Shown here piece after piece: positions 31,319 to 42,479 of a DNA stretch of 64,000 bases (positions are counted from its first letter, which is position 1; each line of letters starts with the position of its first letter). The notes beneath the pieces were generated by a model. It ran no database searches. It was not told the origin of the DNA and worked only from the letters and a program-made list of their open reading frames with translations. Both the position numbers and the translations under genes were made by a program. Location of the stretch: the NCBI GenBank assembly GCA_022575985.1, contig JAKSXM010000014.1, forward strand, positions 6,138,001 to 6,202,000, read 5' to 3'. The DNA comes from Anagrus nilaparvatae (taxonomy: Eukaryota; Arthropoda; Insecta; Hymenoptera; Mymaridae).

Positions 31319-31781
31319 CTAGGAGCCGCGTGTAGGAGCAGTCAAAATAGACGGTTCTTGCACGCGGCACCAATAGGGGGATAATGGAGGACGTACAAGG
31401 ATATTAATTTATTTATTTATTTATATATTTATATATTTATTAATTTATAAACATATGTATATATCTATTTGACGACATGGCGAAATAACAAGAAGGAGAA
31501 ATAAGGAACCTCCAGGATGAGAGGACAAAAGAAAGAAAGGATCTTCATTAAAGAGGATACATGGCCTAAGTCAACCCGATGCAATGTGATAAACGGTTCC
31601 GGGTGTGACTTATATAAGGCAGAGAATGGGGGTGAGTTTTGTCGGTATGCTTTGGGCAAGGCATCTGTCTTTTGCAGAGTGCCTTGCCCCTTGGAGTCCG
31701 ACACTGTTCAGATACCGGTTCTGTTCGGGCGTAAGTGCCTTCTCATCCCCCTGCCCCGAGTGCAAAAAAAAAAAAAAAAAA
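31319..31781 (+). other. 3' UTR of the plus-strand R1-like element
   Basis: Non-coding, with a TATTTATT-rich tract near 31400-31445 and an inverted CCGCGTG/CACGCGG pair (about 31327 and 31360). Ends in the poly-A run. Confidence 0.7.
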
Positions 31782-31782
31782 C

Positions 31783-32150
31783 TATTATTATTACAATACG
31801 GGTTTAGACGGGGGAGGTCCACGATCGGCACTGTGAAGGAGGTCGTCAACGCGATAACGGGGGCCCAAACGGGTAATCATTACTCTCGTAAAATTACACT
31901 TTTGGTTACCCTTGACGTCAAGAACGCATTCAACTCGCAAAGTGGACAAAGTTCCTGCAAGGACTAAATAACTTTCCAGTACCGAAATATTTGATGCGGG
32001 TAATTAAGAGCTACCTAAGCGACAGAGTACTATTGTACGAGACTCTTCAAGGAAAGAAGAGTAGGAAAGTGACAGGTGGTGCAGCTCAGGACTCCATACT
32101 GGGACCTGACCTATGGAACATCTCATATGATGGTATCCTGAGACTAGAGC
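31783..32150 (+). pseudogene. R1-like reverse transcriptase fragment
   Basis: Starts abruptly after the poly-A with YGFRRGRSTIGTV and continues through LLVTLDVKNAFNS, a one-base loss near 31935, then YLSDRVLLYETLQGK and QDSILGPDLWNISYDGIL. It is very close to the plus-strand element just upstream (29.88-30.25 kb). It ends where minus-strand CR1-like ORF1 begins. Confidence 0.8.
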
Positions 32151-32790
32151 TAATACTGCTCTTTGGTTTCATGTTGTAGTCACTGTTGCATTTATTGGTG
32201 GTCTGTATATTATAGATGGATTGTGAGTCAATACTGGTGCTTGGTTTTACAGATGAATGTCGTGAAAGACTAGTAGGAGCCTGCATAGAATTTTACAAAT
32301 CCTCTAATGTAGCTGATAGTCTTTGGTTTTCTGACTTAAGAGCATTGATAAGAGTGCTATTATTGACACACATGATTTGTACTTCTTTCAATAATCTGTT
32401 TAATTCTTGAACATCTTTTTCAAAATTAGAATGTGTTAAGATGTCACATGCAGGCTGTACTGTGGAATCGTGACACGCAGTCTGAACTATAGCATGGGCA
32501 GTCGAAAATGTAGTTGATCTTTAACGTGTTAGCGGGGGTGGCTGCTCGAGAGTGGGAGTAACGCCCCTTAGTTAAGTTGGCAGACTGTATACTACGATGA
32601 TTCATGGACTTGCATGTGATGCATGTATATTGCATGGTTATAGTATCTGTGATAGTGGCACAGCTATTCTTTGAGTGCATTTCTTGCCTTTAAGATTGCA
32701 CACTCGACATAATGTGTAATTTCTGGTTTTTTGTGTGCTATTGTCATTGCTGGGAGACATTTTGAAAAAAAAAAATAAACTATTACCTTA
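32151..32790 (-). pseudogene. CR1-like ORF1 N-terminal region with Cys-rich (PHD-like) finger
   Basis: An ATG at 32760 opens MSPSNDNSTQKTR, then CRVCNLKGKKC. After a frameshift come CITCKSMNHRS and CPCYSSDCVSRFHSTAC. The spacing of Cys and His suggests a PHD-like or related zinc finger. Next is a Leu/Glu-rich stretch (KDVQELNRLLKEVQIM) like the coiled coil in copy 1, then a Ser/Thr-rich part. This is the N-terminal end that copies 1 and 2 lack or have lost. Confidence 0.6.
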
Positions 32791-33159
32791 AGGTCTTAAG
32801 AGCGTTAGGATTTTGCCTATCGGCATCCTTGTCTTACTTATGTAAAAAAATACGGATTGTAACTTTAAATAAATAAAAAAATTTTTTCAATAATAATTAA
32901 TTATTACTATTCAAAGCTTAAAAATGAATTTTATTAACTTAATTTTGGCATTAAATAAATTATATATTATTTAAACAATATTATTTAATTATTTATAAAG
33001 AAAATAAACAAATAAAAAAATATATTAAATGACTTTACCTCTATAGCAGAATAAACGTTTATTTTTTATACATTTTTTTAAGTAGAACCATAAAAAATGA
33101 CGGTCGATTGTAAATTTTAAGGTCTCTTTTTATTTATTAGGACTTTATTTATCAACTTA
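32791..33159. other. AT-rich stretch, nothing recognised
   Basis: No ORF, RNA or repeat with a known relative is seen. Confidence 0.5.
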
Positions 33160-33446
33160 TAAAAAAAAATCCTAGGTACTTCTGCACCAAAGGTCTTTAG
33201 GGACTTCTGCACCAATAGTCCCTAGGTACTTCTGCACCATAGGTCCCTAGGTACTTCTGCACCAAAAGTCCCTGAATCGAAAATATTCTAAGTCCATTTC
33301 ACCCCCCCCCCCTAAAAACGTCAATTTTAGATCCCCCCCCCCCTAAAAGCGTCAATTTTTGACCCCCCCCCTAAAAGCGTCACTTTTTCACTCCCCCCCC
33401 TGCCGAGCCGGACTTTTTAAATACCCCATCTAATGAACATGTTCCA
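33160..33446 (-). mobile_element. Minisatellite-bearing element, copy B (one end missing)
   Basis: The right end carries AACATGTTCCATG (33434-33446). Moving left come C runs (the G block in reverse), GAATCGAAAATATTCTAAGT, then four minisatellite units. The order is the mirror image of copy A. The far terminus is lost. Confidence 0.75.
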
Positions 33447-33568
33447 TGTTAATATCTATGTTTTGTATTTTAAATGCTTCTTTTTCATTTTTTAAAATTC
33501 CCCATAAGAGCCTGTGTTAATTTATTTTTTATTTATTTTTTTTCTCAAAAGACCTTAAGTTAATAAAT

Positions 33569-33655
33569 ACTGATGATAATATACTCTGATGATAATATAC
33601 TCTGATGATAATATTCTCTGATGATAAAATACTCTAATAGTAATATACTCTAATG
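33569..33655. repeat. Short tandem repeat, about 16-bp unit
   Basis: Five to six degenerate copies of TGATGATAATATACTC. Confidence 0.85.
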
Positions 33656-35569
33656 GTAAATAGTGCGAGGTGTAATAATTTTTCCCTCCAAAACTAAAAT
33701 GACAAAAAGAAATAATGCACTCAATTAAAATAAATAGTAGCCACTTAACCAATGATTAAAGAATACTAATGCACCACCACTGTTATGCAACTATAATTCA
33801 CAGTTCATCTGATAAATACTGTATATGATAGTATATTATATTGCGCTAGGCAGATAAGCTGTTTAATAGCAGCAGACTAAGCATGTAACAATTAACTGTT
33901 GTTTTACTAATATATACTTTTAATCACTATAAGATTTATTGCACTTTTGGTAGATTAAAAATTCTTGAATAAATTGATGTATAATTCACTTGTAGTTATG
34001 GAATGGTACACTTGTAGTTAAAATAGATAATTATGTACAGGCTACAAAAATTCAACAGATAAATTAAGTTTAAGTTTAGGATAAATTTTATAAAAAAGAA
34101 GTTTCTGGAATAAGTTGTAAATAATATTATTTTTAAATAAAAAATATAAAAAAAAATATTAAAAGGTAAAAATTTGTACAGACCAATGCATATTTCAAAC
34201 GAAAGTTGCAACAGAACAATTAAAATGTTTTTCAATAAAAAATAAATATAAAATAATAAATTTTTACATCTTAATCGTTCAAAGAATCTTTGCTCATTTT
34301 CTTGAAGCAAAATTACCTTTTACGAAATCTGGTATTCACTATAAATAGAGAAACGGTTTTTTCAGGAGCAGAGATAAATTTTAGCTCTTTAGAACTTTAC
34401 TTCTTGTAGAGTATTAAAATATCAATAAAATACAAAGTTGTACCTAACTTAAGTGTATTTTATTATCTGAATAATTTATTCTATTTTTCTTAAGTTCCAC
34501 AAATAACAAATACAATAATAACAAACGCAAATAAACGTACTTTTTCTTTCTAATCCTTGGGTTACATTGATAATAATACTAATAAAAAAAAATAAATTAA
34601 AAAATAGGAAAGAAGAATAATAATCAAACCTAATGTTGCACATTCTAAAAATACTTGTTCCTATAAAAAAAGATGAATGAATAACACAAATGCAAGTTGA
34701 AAGTTTATTACCGTTTTTGAATTCAGGACTTAAGAAATACGATGAGATATGAGTTGTCCCGCAACGAAAGTTACCTTTACATTGAAGCAAAATTAAAACA
34801 TATAAGTATATAAACTGTGAACAATGTTACGTTGTCAAAAAATTTCTTATTAATTTTATATAGTAAAATTATGCTTAAATTAAATATACAAACAAATGAT
34901 GAGAATTAAAACCTAGGAGTTGTTATATCCACGAAGTCAGCATTTTCAGAAACCTATGCAGAAACTGCGCAACTAAGTGAAATGGGAAACAGTCAAATAA
35001 CTGTCGCAAGAAAAGGTATCATCTATCTAAGTGTACTGATGAGAATTTAAATTATTTAAAAAAATTTTTTAAATATAAATTACTTTAATAATTTTAAAGG
35101 TAACAAGAGCGCTGGTAAAAAAAGGAAACGAAAAGGCACTCTCAGACTTTCTAAAGGTTGATTCGTTTAAAATTATTAATAGGCATTTTTTTAACTAATA
35201 AAGTATAAATTAAAACATGAATTTTTAAAAAATAAATTGATATTGAAAATCATAAATTAAAATTTATAAGGCATCAATTTTAAACTGAATATTTCGATAA
35301 AATAATTATATTTAGTCCATTGTAAATGATTTTTGTCAGAAGCCAATTAATTTATATTATTAACTTATTTTTTTACAAACCTCTGCAAGTGATTTATTAT
35401 TTAATATAAACATTTTAAAAAAATGAAACAAAAAATAAAGTGTAGCGATAGTAAAAAAAAATGTAGAAAACTAAAATAAATGATGTATAATACTTCAAAA
35501 ACTTTTTTAAATTAAAAAATAAATTTAAAATTTAATTCTTGATAAAAATCGCGACTTTTATCGCGAATC
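33656..35569. other. AT-rich intergenic DNA
   Basis: Minus-strand open frames of about 100 codons near 34.0-34.8 kb are low-complexity (Phe/Ile/Leu/Tyr rich) with no family resemblance. A few G+C-richer islands, such as near 35.10-35.15 kb, hold nothing recognised. Confidence 0.5.
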
Positions 35570-35603
35570 GGAAATTTAGTCCAGGAGCGTGGACTAAATT
35601 TCC
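35570..35603. other. Perfect 13-bp hairpin
   Basis: GGAAATTTAGTCC (35570-35582), loop AGGAGCGT, then GGACTAAATTTCC (35591-35603). Confidence 0.85.
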
Positions 35604-35829
35604 ATTCTTCATTTTATCTTTCCACGAATACGGTATTCGCAAATGAAGAAACCACGAATAAGGAGGATATATATGGGGTATATAAGGGTTGATTTATATG
35701 AATTGTGTATGAAATGTATGGTAAGGTCTTGAAAACTGTTCCAAAGCGTTTTTCCGAAAGTACAACCAAAAGTAAGTCACCAGCCCAATTTTTAGTTTTC
35801 CAGAGTGAAGTCTCGATTTTTTGCAGCCA

Positions 35830-36490
35830 TTTTCGTTTTGAATTTTTATAAAAAAAATAAGAAAAATGAGGGATAATTTTTTTTATTTTCTCTGTTAAAA
35901 ACTCTTATCAATATGAAAAATTTTTTCCTCTTAAATCCGGATAGGAAATTTTCCTAGCTTTTTGAGTAGAGCATGCTAAGGAAAATCATTATATTCAAAA
36001 ATCGATTTCTCAAATGCTTATTAGTTGAAAATCTCCTAACCAGGCTTAAATTTTTGAATTTGAATTTGATTAAATTTTTAAATTCTTGAATTTGATATTT
36101 TTTGAATAATTTAGTATAATTTAAGAAATGAAAAAAAAAATCAAAAATAGGTCTTTAAAAAATAAAAAAATCAGGTATTTTATTCTTTCAATTAAATATT
36201 TCAAATTTCCCGCGAACTCCAAATTATTGGTCAGATTTTTAATTAGTTACATGAATTAGTGGGAAATTTTAATTTTGTAAAAAATGAACGTTTGAAAGCT
36301 GCTATTTTTTTATCTACAGCTCTCCAAAAGCAATGACAGTTGCAAGTTCTAGAAAAATTCAAGCCTGGTTAGAATATTTTAGAAGTTAATGAGAGTTTTT
36401 AAAAGAAAAAATAAGATAAAATATCCTTCATTTTTCTTACTTTTTTTGTAAAAGTCCAAAATACAATAATGGCTGCTTATAAAGAAGAAT
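35830..36490. repeat. Inverted-repeat (foldback) segment
   Basis: The block near 35825-36050 (GCAGCCATTTTCG, AAGAAAAATGAGGGATAA) reappears in reverse complement near 36340-36480 (ATCCTTCATTTTTCTTAC, ACAATAATGGCTGC). Divergence is greater than in the 5-7.7 kb palindrome. Confidence 0.65.
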
Positions 36491-36756
36491 CCTAGAATGG
36501 GTAGTCGAAGGAAGCAACGGCTATTTGTAGATATTAGGGGAGGAGAGAGCTATGTATAGCTGAATTATGCGCCTGGATTACTATGCCAGTAATTTTTATA
36601 ATTCACTAAATTTCAAAATGCATTTTGGGTAAAAATAGTTCATTGTACAAAATATTGAGTAACCTAAAACAAAATATTTAAAAAATCAAACTAAATTGAT
36701 CCTTTGATGCGCAGATCTTTTAATGGGAGTTGAATCGAGCTAGAGGCAGCTTGTTT
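36490..36756 (+). mobile_element. Decayed Helitron 3' end (family 2)
   Basis: Matches the last 320 bases of the Helitron at 18858-19619 in order: GAATCCTAGAATGGGTAGTC, GTAATTTTTATAATTCA, ACAAAATATTGAGTAACCTA and GAGGCAGCTTGT. The terminal CTAG has become CTTG. Confidence 0.65.
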
Positions 36757-36869
36757 TAATAGGTATACCTATTATAATTCTTCTTATAATTCAAACCTGA
36801 ATTATTCTAAGTCTTTATAACTGTATTTTTTTAAGTCTCTACGCCCAGATTTTTCAAAGTCACCATGTT

Positions 36870-37043
36870 AAAATTATTCGAAGTCTCATTTGACTCCCCC
36901 TCCCCAGTAATCCATATAGATTTTACCCCTCCCCCTTAGACCGGACGAATTTTATCCTCCCCTTCCGGATAAATTTGACACTCCCCTTCCCCCTTTATTT
37001 AAAGTTCTGAGGTACCACTTATCTATAAACATGTTCCATTTTA
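36870..37043 (-). mobile_element. Minisatellite-bearing element, copy C (terminal part)
   Basis: Ends with ATAAACATGTTCCATT and inside has C-rich runs. On the minus strand ATGGAACATGTTTATAG, then GTGGTACCTCAGAACT, line up with the first 45 bases of copy A. No minisatellite unit is left. Confidence 0.65.
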
Positions 37044-37213
37044 ATATATTATTAATTTAATTTGCTGAAAGAATAATATGGATTTCTTTAAACTTTAGGA
37101 TTTTTGGAGGATATAAATTCTGGTTAATGTTAGAAAATTCTTGCTCTCGATAATGCTGTATTATGCTTATAATTTTGCATAATCCAATGACAATAACACA
37201 ACAACAAACTTAC

Positions 37214-37678
37214 CTAATATTAAGTTCGGAATATAATTAAGGGAATCAAAAACTCGAAAAATATCCATTCCTGATTGAACTGCTTGTTCACAAAATTTAT
37301 AAATTACATTATCTGGGTAGTTTGTGTAACCAACACCATTAGCACCTCGAAGTAACATTTGAAATGGAATGTTAGGTATAATCTTTCTCATACTTTCCAG
37401 TCTTTCCCATGGACATTCATGCAAAAAACGTAAGGCAACATCAAATGTTGCACCACCCCAATTTTCTATGGCATATAAATTGTGAAACTTATGAGAAATA
37501 AATGGAGCAATCTGAATTAGATCGTACGTGCGTACTCTAGTAGCTAGTAAGGATTGATGCGCATCACGAAATGTTGTGTCCATTAATAGAAGGCCCTTGT
37601 GATTACGTACAGCTTTTGCGAATTCTTCTGGTCCCTTATCTTTGAAAATGGATCTAAAACCACTTAAAATTCTGCTAT
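37214..37678 (-). CDS. Pyruvate carboxylase, one internal exon (carboxyltransferase domain)
   Basis: Pyruvate carboxylase makes oxaloacetate from pyruvate in mitochondria. The exon encodes 155 residues with [19 protein letters not shown] (the carboxyltransferase active-site and metal-binding region), [37 protein letters not shown] and [14 protein letters not shown]. These correspond to roughly residues 550-710 of a protein of about 1,180. A plausible acceptor (TATTTCAG) precedes it at 37679, and a consensus donor (GTAAGT) follows at 37213-37208. There are no stops. No other exon of this gene was found in the window, on either side. Either the introns exceed 26-37 kb or this is a captured or duplicated exon. 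Its intact frame and splice sites favour a real or recently copied exon. Confidence 0.85.
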
Positions 37679-37699
37679 CTGAAATATAAGGCAAGCTAT

Positions 37700-38739
37700 T
37701 AAAAGTTAATTTTTCTAAAAATTTGAATTAAAAATAAAGTAAACATAGTTTATTTATTGAAAATATAAATAAAAAGTTTTTTAGATTTTCAATTATTTTT
37801 TTTTTTGAATGACTAAAAATGTGCTTAAAAATCATGAATCATAGTATTCACTAAACTAAATCATCCTTAAAAATATTGAGACAAAGTGAAGCATGAAGGT
37901 ATTGTTATAACTGTTTAATAAAATAAATAAAATTTTAGTTTCAGTAAAACAAGTAGCTTTTTTGTAATTTAGTTGAAAGAATTTTTTTCGACTTGTGGAT
38001 AATTTATAATTATTATTTTTAATTTAAAATTTCTTTAAATTTTCGTGTTTGTAATAAACCATTTTATTAAATTAAATATGGCACCGAGTGCGAGGCAGAG
38101 CCCGAACGTGTCTGACCCAAAAAGTAAAAGGCATTTGCCAAGTTTCTCTTTGCCATTGTTAACTAGCGTAAACTAATATACGAAAAATTATAATATAAGG
38201 AAAATTTTAATTTTCAAATTCGTTGACTAACTTTTCCCAAACAAAAACAAAGTTATTATTTGTAATACTATATGAATTAACTAATTGAAGGGCTTCACCC
38301 TGTAAACTGGATTTCAAATATTATAACTTTAAAAAAATCAGAATAATTTTTATCAATAACTAAAGATTTAAACATGTCTCATGGATAAACTAACACTTAT
38401 TTAAATATATTTTTATCTATTTTTTTAATTAATTAACCCTTTTTAGATTAAAACAAACCTTATTATTTGAGTTTCGAAAAATAAACTACAAATTAGTTTC
38501 TAATTAGCAAAATTATCTTGAAACTTGTCTTTTTCTATAAAAAATACAAATAATTAATATATCAATTTTAAAGTATCATATACCACCCTTTTTATCTCTA
38601 GATCCACCCTCAAAGCTAAATTTAAAACTAGTTGAATATTGTATTAACAAAACATGAAATATATTTTTCAGATATATTAAAAATTGCTTGGACATATTTT
38701 TATAATATATTATTTCTTTTATTTGAGTAATATATTTGA
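37700..38739. other. AT-rich DNA, intronic or intergenic
   Basis: No coding or repeat signal is recognised next to the pyruvate carboxylase exon. Confidence 0.5.
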
Positions 38740-39530
38740 ATAGCGGCCCAAAAAACCTATATGGGCATTCCCTGGAGTCTCAAAGTTCGAATATAACAAA
38801 AACACCCCTTTTAGGGGTAGATTTAGCTATTTCAAGGGTGAAATATTGAATACTCATGAAAAGGGAGTCAAAATTCTTGATTAGCGACCCAAAAAACCTA
38901 TATGGGCATATCCCGGATGCTAAATGTAAGAAAATACACGAACATCCCATTTAGGGGTAGATTTAGCTATTTTAAGGGTGAAATATTGAATACTCATGAA
39001 AAAGGAAATCGAAATTCTTGATCAGCGACCCAAAAAACCTATATGGGCATTTCCCGAATGTTAAATGTAAGAAAATACACAAACACCCCCTTTTCGGGGG
39101 TAGTTTTAACCAATTTAGAGGTGACTTTTTAATTATTTATTAAAAATGAAGTCGAAATTTTTGATCAGCGACCCAAAAAACCTATATGGGCATATCCTGG
39201 ATGCTAAAAATACGAAAATACAATAATAGCAAAAACATCCCCTTTTCGGGGGTAGTTTTAGCCAATTTTAGGGTGAAACCCCAATTTCTCTGCCAACTGA
39301 CCCCGATTTTTGTGTTTAGCGACCAAAAAAACTAATAGTAGAGCAAATCTGGTGTTTGCCAGTGATAATACAACCACACCCGTATTTTGAGTGGAGTAGG
39401 GGTGGTTTTTATGGTCTAAGGGGTAAAAAACAAAATGAAAAAATTCTCTTGTCGTTTTTTTCGAAAAATACAAGCCTTAAGCTGTAATATGCCGCAAACC
39501 GCATGAAAATCGGTCGAGACATCGATCATT
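38740..39530 (+). repeat. About 137-bp tandem repeat block, copy 2
   Basis: About four units with GCGACCCAAAAAACCTATA and AGGGGTAGATTTAGC, then the unique end finishing GGTCGAGACATCGATC, as at 17660-18290. Helitron coding sequence starts immediately after it, so it probably replaced the Helitron 5' end. Confidence 0.8.
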
Positions 39531-39536
39531 AATTAT

Positions 39537-42479
39537 GACCCCAATATTAATTACGAAGATCACGCATTGCTTGATATTGGCAGAATGAACAAATTATGCA
39601 GATTCTGCAGAGCCTTTAAATGGCCAGGTGAAACTACTGGAATGTGCTGCAGTAGTGGAAAAGTACAGCTGCCTCATTTAGAAGAACCCCCAGAACCACT
39701 TAATGAACTTTTACGTGGAAATACAGATGATTCACGTCATTTTCTTTCGCACATTAGGAGTTACAATTCTGCTTTTCAGATGACTTCCTTTGGGGCAGAT
39801 AAAATTATTCGTAACAATAATTTCTCTACTACTTTCACTGTTCAAGGACAGGTGTATCATAGTATTGGCTCACCTTTACCAGCTGATGGTGATCACTCAT
39901 TTCTGCAAATATATTTCATAGGGGATGATAATCTGGAAACTGAAAGGAGATGCTTAGTACAACAACAAGTTCATAGAAATATTATTCACAATCTTCAGGA
40001 AATGTTTCATCAACATAATATTTTGATTAGGGAATTCAAATATGCCTTACAAAATATTCCCAACGACAATTACAATATTGTTATGCACGAAGACAAAGTA
40101 CCGATAGGTGAACATGAAAGGTTATACAATCTTCCTCATGCAAACGAAGTTGCTATTATAATTAGCGGTGAGGCTGCAAATAGACGAGATATTGTGTTGC
40201 ACAGACAGGATAATACTTTGAAAAGGTTATCTGAATTACATAGGTTTTATGATGCCCTGCAATACCCAATAATTTTCTGGCAAGGACAAGAAGGGTATTC
40301 GTTTAATATACCCCAAATTAATCCTGTTAACCACAGGCCAATTGCAAATAAAAAAGTTTCTGCAATGCAATTTTATGCATATCTATTTATGTTTAGGGAG
40401 AATAATGCAAACATTATATTTTATATGCGTGAACTAATACATCAGTTTGCTGTTGACATGTACGCCAAAATTGAAACAAAAAGGCTGTTATATATTTTAC
40501 TGCATCAACAACTATTAAGGGTAGAAGATTACATACATTTACGTGATGCTATTGGATTTGATGCAAATATTCAGCCTCAAGATGTTGGACAACCAGTTAT
40601 TTTATCTTCTTCTTTCATAAATAGTCTTAGATACTTAGCAGAATATACTCAAGATACATTTTCATATGTTAGAAAACATGACAAACCAGATTTATTTCTG
40701 ACTTTTACATGCAACTCTGATTGGGAGGAAATAACTAGAGAATTATTGGTAGGACAACAAGCTCATCATAGGAGTGACTTAATTGCACGCGTTTTTAGAC
40801 AAAAAGTTATAAAATTTATGCATGTATTAGTTAAAGGTAAAGATACAATCACATCATTATTATACATTTTTAATTTATAAATTTTAATTAATTACATAAT
40901 TTATTATGCAAATATTACAGGTAGAATATTTGGAACAATCGTGGCTTACACATATTCCTTTGAGTGGCAAAAACGTGGACTTCCACATGCTCATATACTT
41001 ATATGGTTGGCTAATAAGCTTCAACCAAGATTTATTTATAATTTTATATCAGCAGAAATACCTAATGTAGATGCTGATCGTCGTTTACATGAAATTGTTG
41101 TAAAACATATGGTTCATGGACCATGTGGAATTCTTAACCCTGGGTCACCATGCATGAAGAATAACGTTCGCACAAAGAAATATCCAAGAAATTTACTGAG
41201 CGAGACCATTACTTCTGAAAATGGATACCCTCTATACAGAAGAAGAAGTCCAAGAGATGGTGGATTTACGGCAAAAAAAAGGTAAGCAACTGGACAACAA
41301 TTAGATATAGACAACTCATGAATAGTACCATACTCTCCGATTCTTTGTAGAATGTTTCAGTCTCATATCAACGTAGAATGCTGTAACTCCGTTAAAGCAA
41401 TCAAGTACATTTGTAAATACATACACAAAGGTAATTCTTTCTTAAAAATTCAATATACAAAAAACAATTAATTAATAACAAACATATTTACCACAGGTTC
41501 TGATAGAGCAATATTCAATTTAGAAAGAAATAATGGTATTAATCATCAGGACGTTAATAACGAAGTGGAAAATTATAGGAATGGGAGATACATTTCCACA
41601 AATGAGGCATTCTGGAGGAAATATTTATTCCCTTTGCATGAAAGATATCCAAATGTTGTTCATTTAACAGTGCATTTAGAAAATGGTGAGCGAATCTACT
41701 TCAACAACAATCAAGATTTACGGGATGTTGTAGAGAACAGAAGAAGGACAACTTTAACTGCATATTTCCAATTATGCCAAGCAGACTTATTCGCTAGAGA
41801 ACTAATATACCCCGAAGTTCCTAAATATTATACTTGGTGTACTTCTAACAAAGAATGGAAAAGACGAAGACAAGGAACACCAGTAAATGGTTGGCAAGGA
41901 GTATTTGAAACAGAAACTTTGGGGAGAGTGTATGTCGTACATATTTCTAACTTCGAATGTTATTGTCTCCGGCTTCTACTACATAATATAAGAGGACCAA
42001 CATCTTTTGAAGATCTGAAGACAGTGAATGGAGTATTATTTGAGACAGTTATGCAAACCTGTCAAGCATTACATTTATTGGCTAATGATAATCATTGGGA
42101 TGATACTATGGCAGACGCTGAATTAACCAGGTAAGGATTATATTCTTTAATTTATTAATTATAATTTCTTATATCTTATTTGTACATATTAGGTCTCCTA
42201 AACAGATTCAGGAGTTATTTGCAATATTGATTACTACGTGTGGTGTAAGTAATCCCTTCAACTTATGGGAAAAATACAAAGATTGTTTAGCAGATGATTA
42301 GAATTGCTAATGCTGTTGATGCCAATTTTACGCAACATATTTATAATCAAGCGCTTTCGACGATTGATAGAGAGGTATTAAATATATCAGGTAGACATTT
42401 ACGTGCATTCGGTATACCTTTTGATTTACCAGCGAATCAAAATAATTCTGAAATCATCAAAGAAACTAGCTACGATTAA
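39537..42479 (+). pseudogene. RepHel N-terminal and HUH Rep part, with three short introns
   Basis: Rep would nick and rejoin DNA strands for rolling-circle transposition. The N-terminal zinc-like motif MNKLCRFCRAFKW and GMCCSSGKV sits near 39.59-39.66 kb, then the Helitron_like_N region, and the HUH motif GLPHAHILIW at about 40.98 kb. The two-Tyr motif KYICKYIHK lies at 41.40-41.43 kb. Introns with GT-AG ends lie at 40837-40920, 41431-41496 and 42131-42192; removing each restores the frame (for example VLVK-GRIFGT across the first). In-frame stops at about 41283, 41331 (a Trp codon changed to TGA) and 42298 disable it. HUH histidines and both tyrosines remain. Confidence 0.85.

Larger units (their letters stand above)
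29519..31781 (+). mobile_element. R1-clade retrotransposon, second family, 5'-truncated with poly-A tail
   Basis: Begins at the reverse transcriptase (IIEIPDFTQEEL), carries a long open frame, then about 460 bases of 3' UTR and an 18-base poly-A (31764-31781). The endonuclease is missing. Confidence 0.85.

Noticed and set aside
33996..34790. Two about 104-codon minus-strand frames with hydrophobic stretches
   Set aside because: Composition is that of random AT-rich DNA (Phe, Ile, Leu, Tyr); membrane-like runs follow from T-rich codons.
37214..37678. A retrocopy of pyruvate carboxylase
   Set aside because: Intron borders with splice signals are kept on both sides, which a copy from mRNA would lack.
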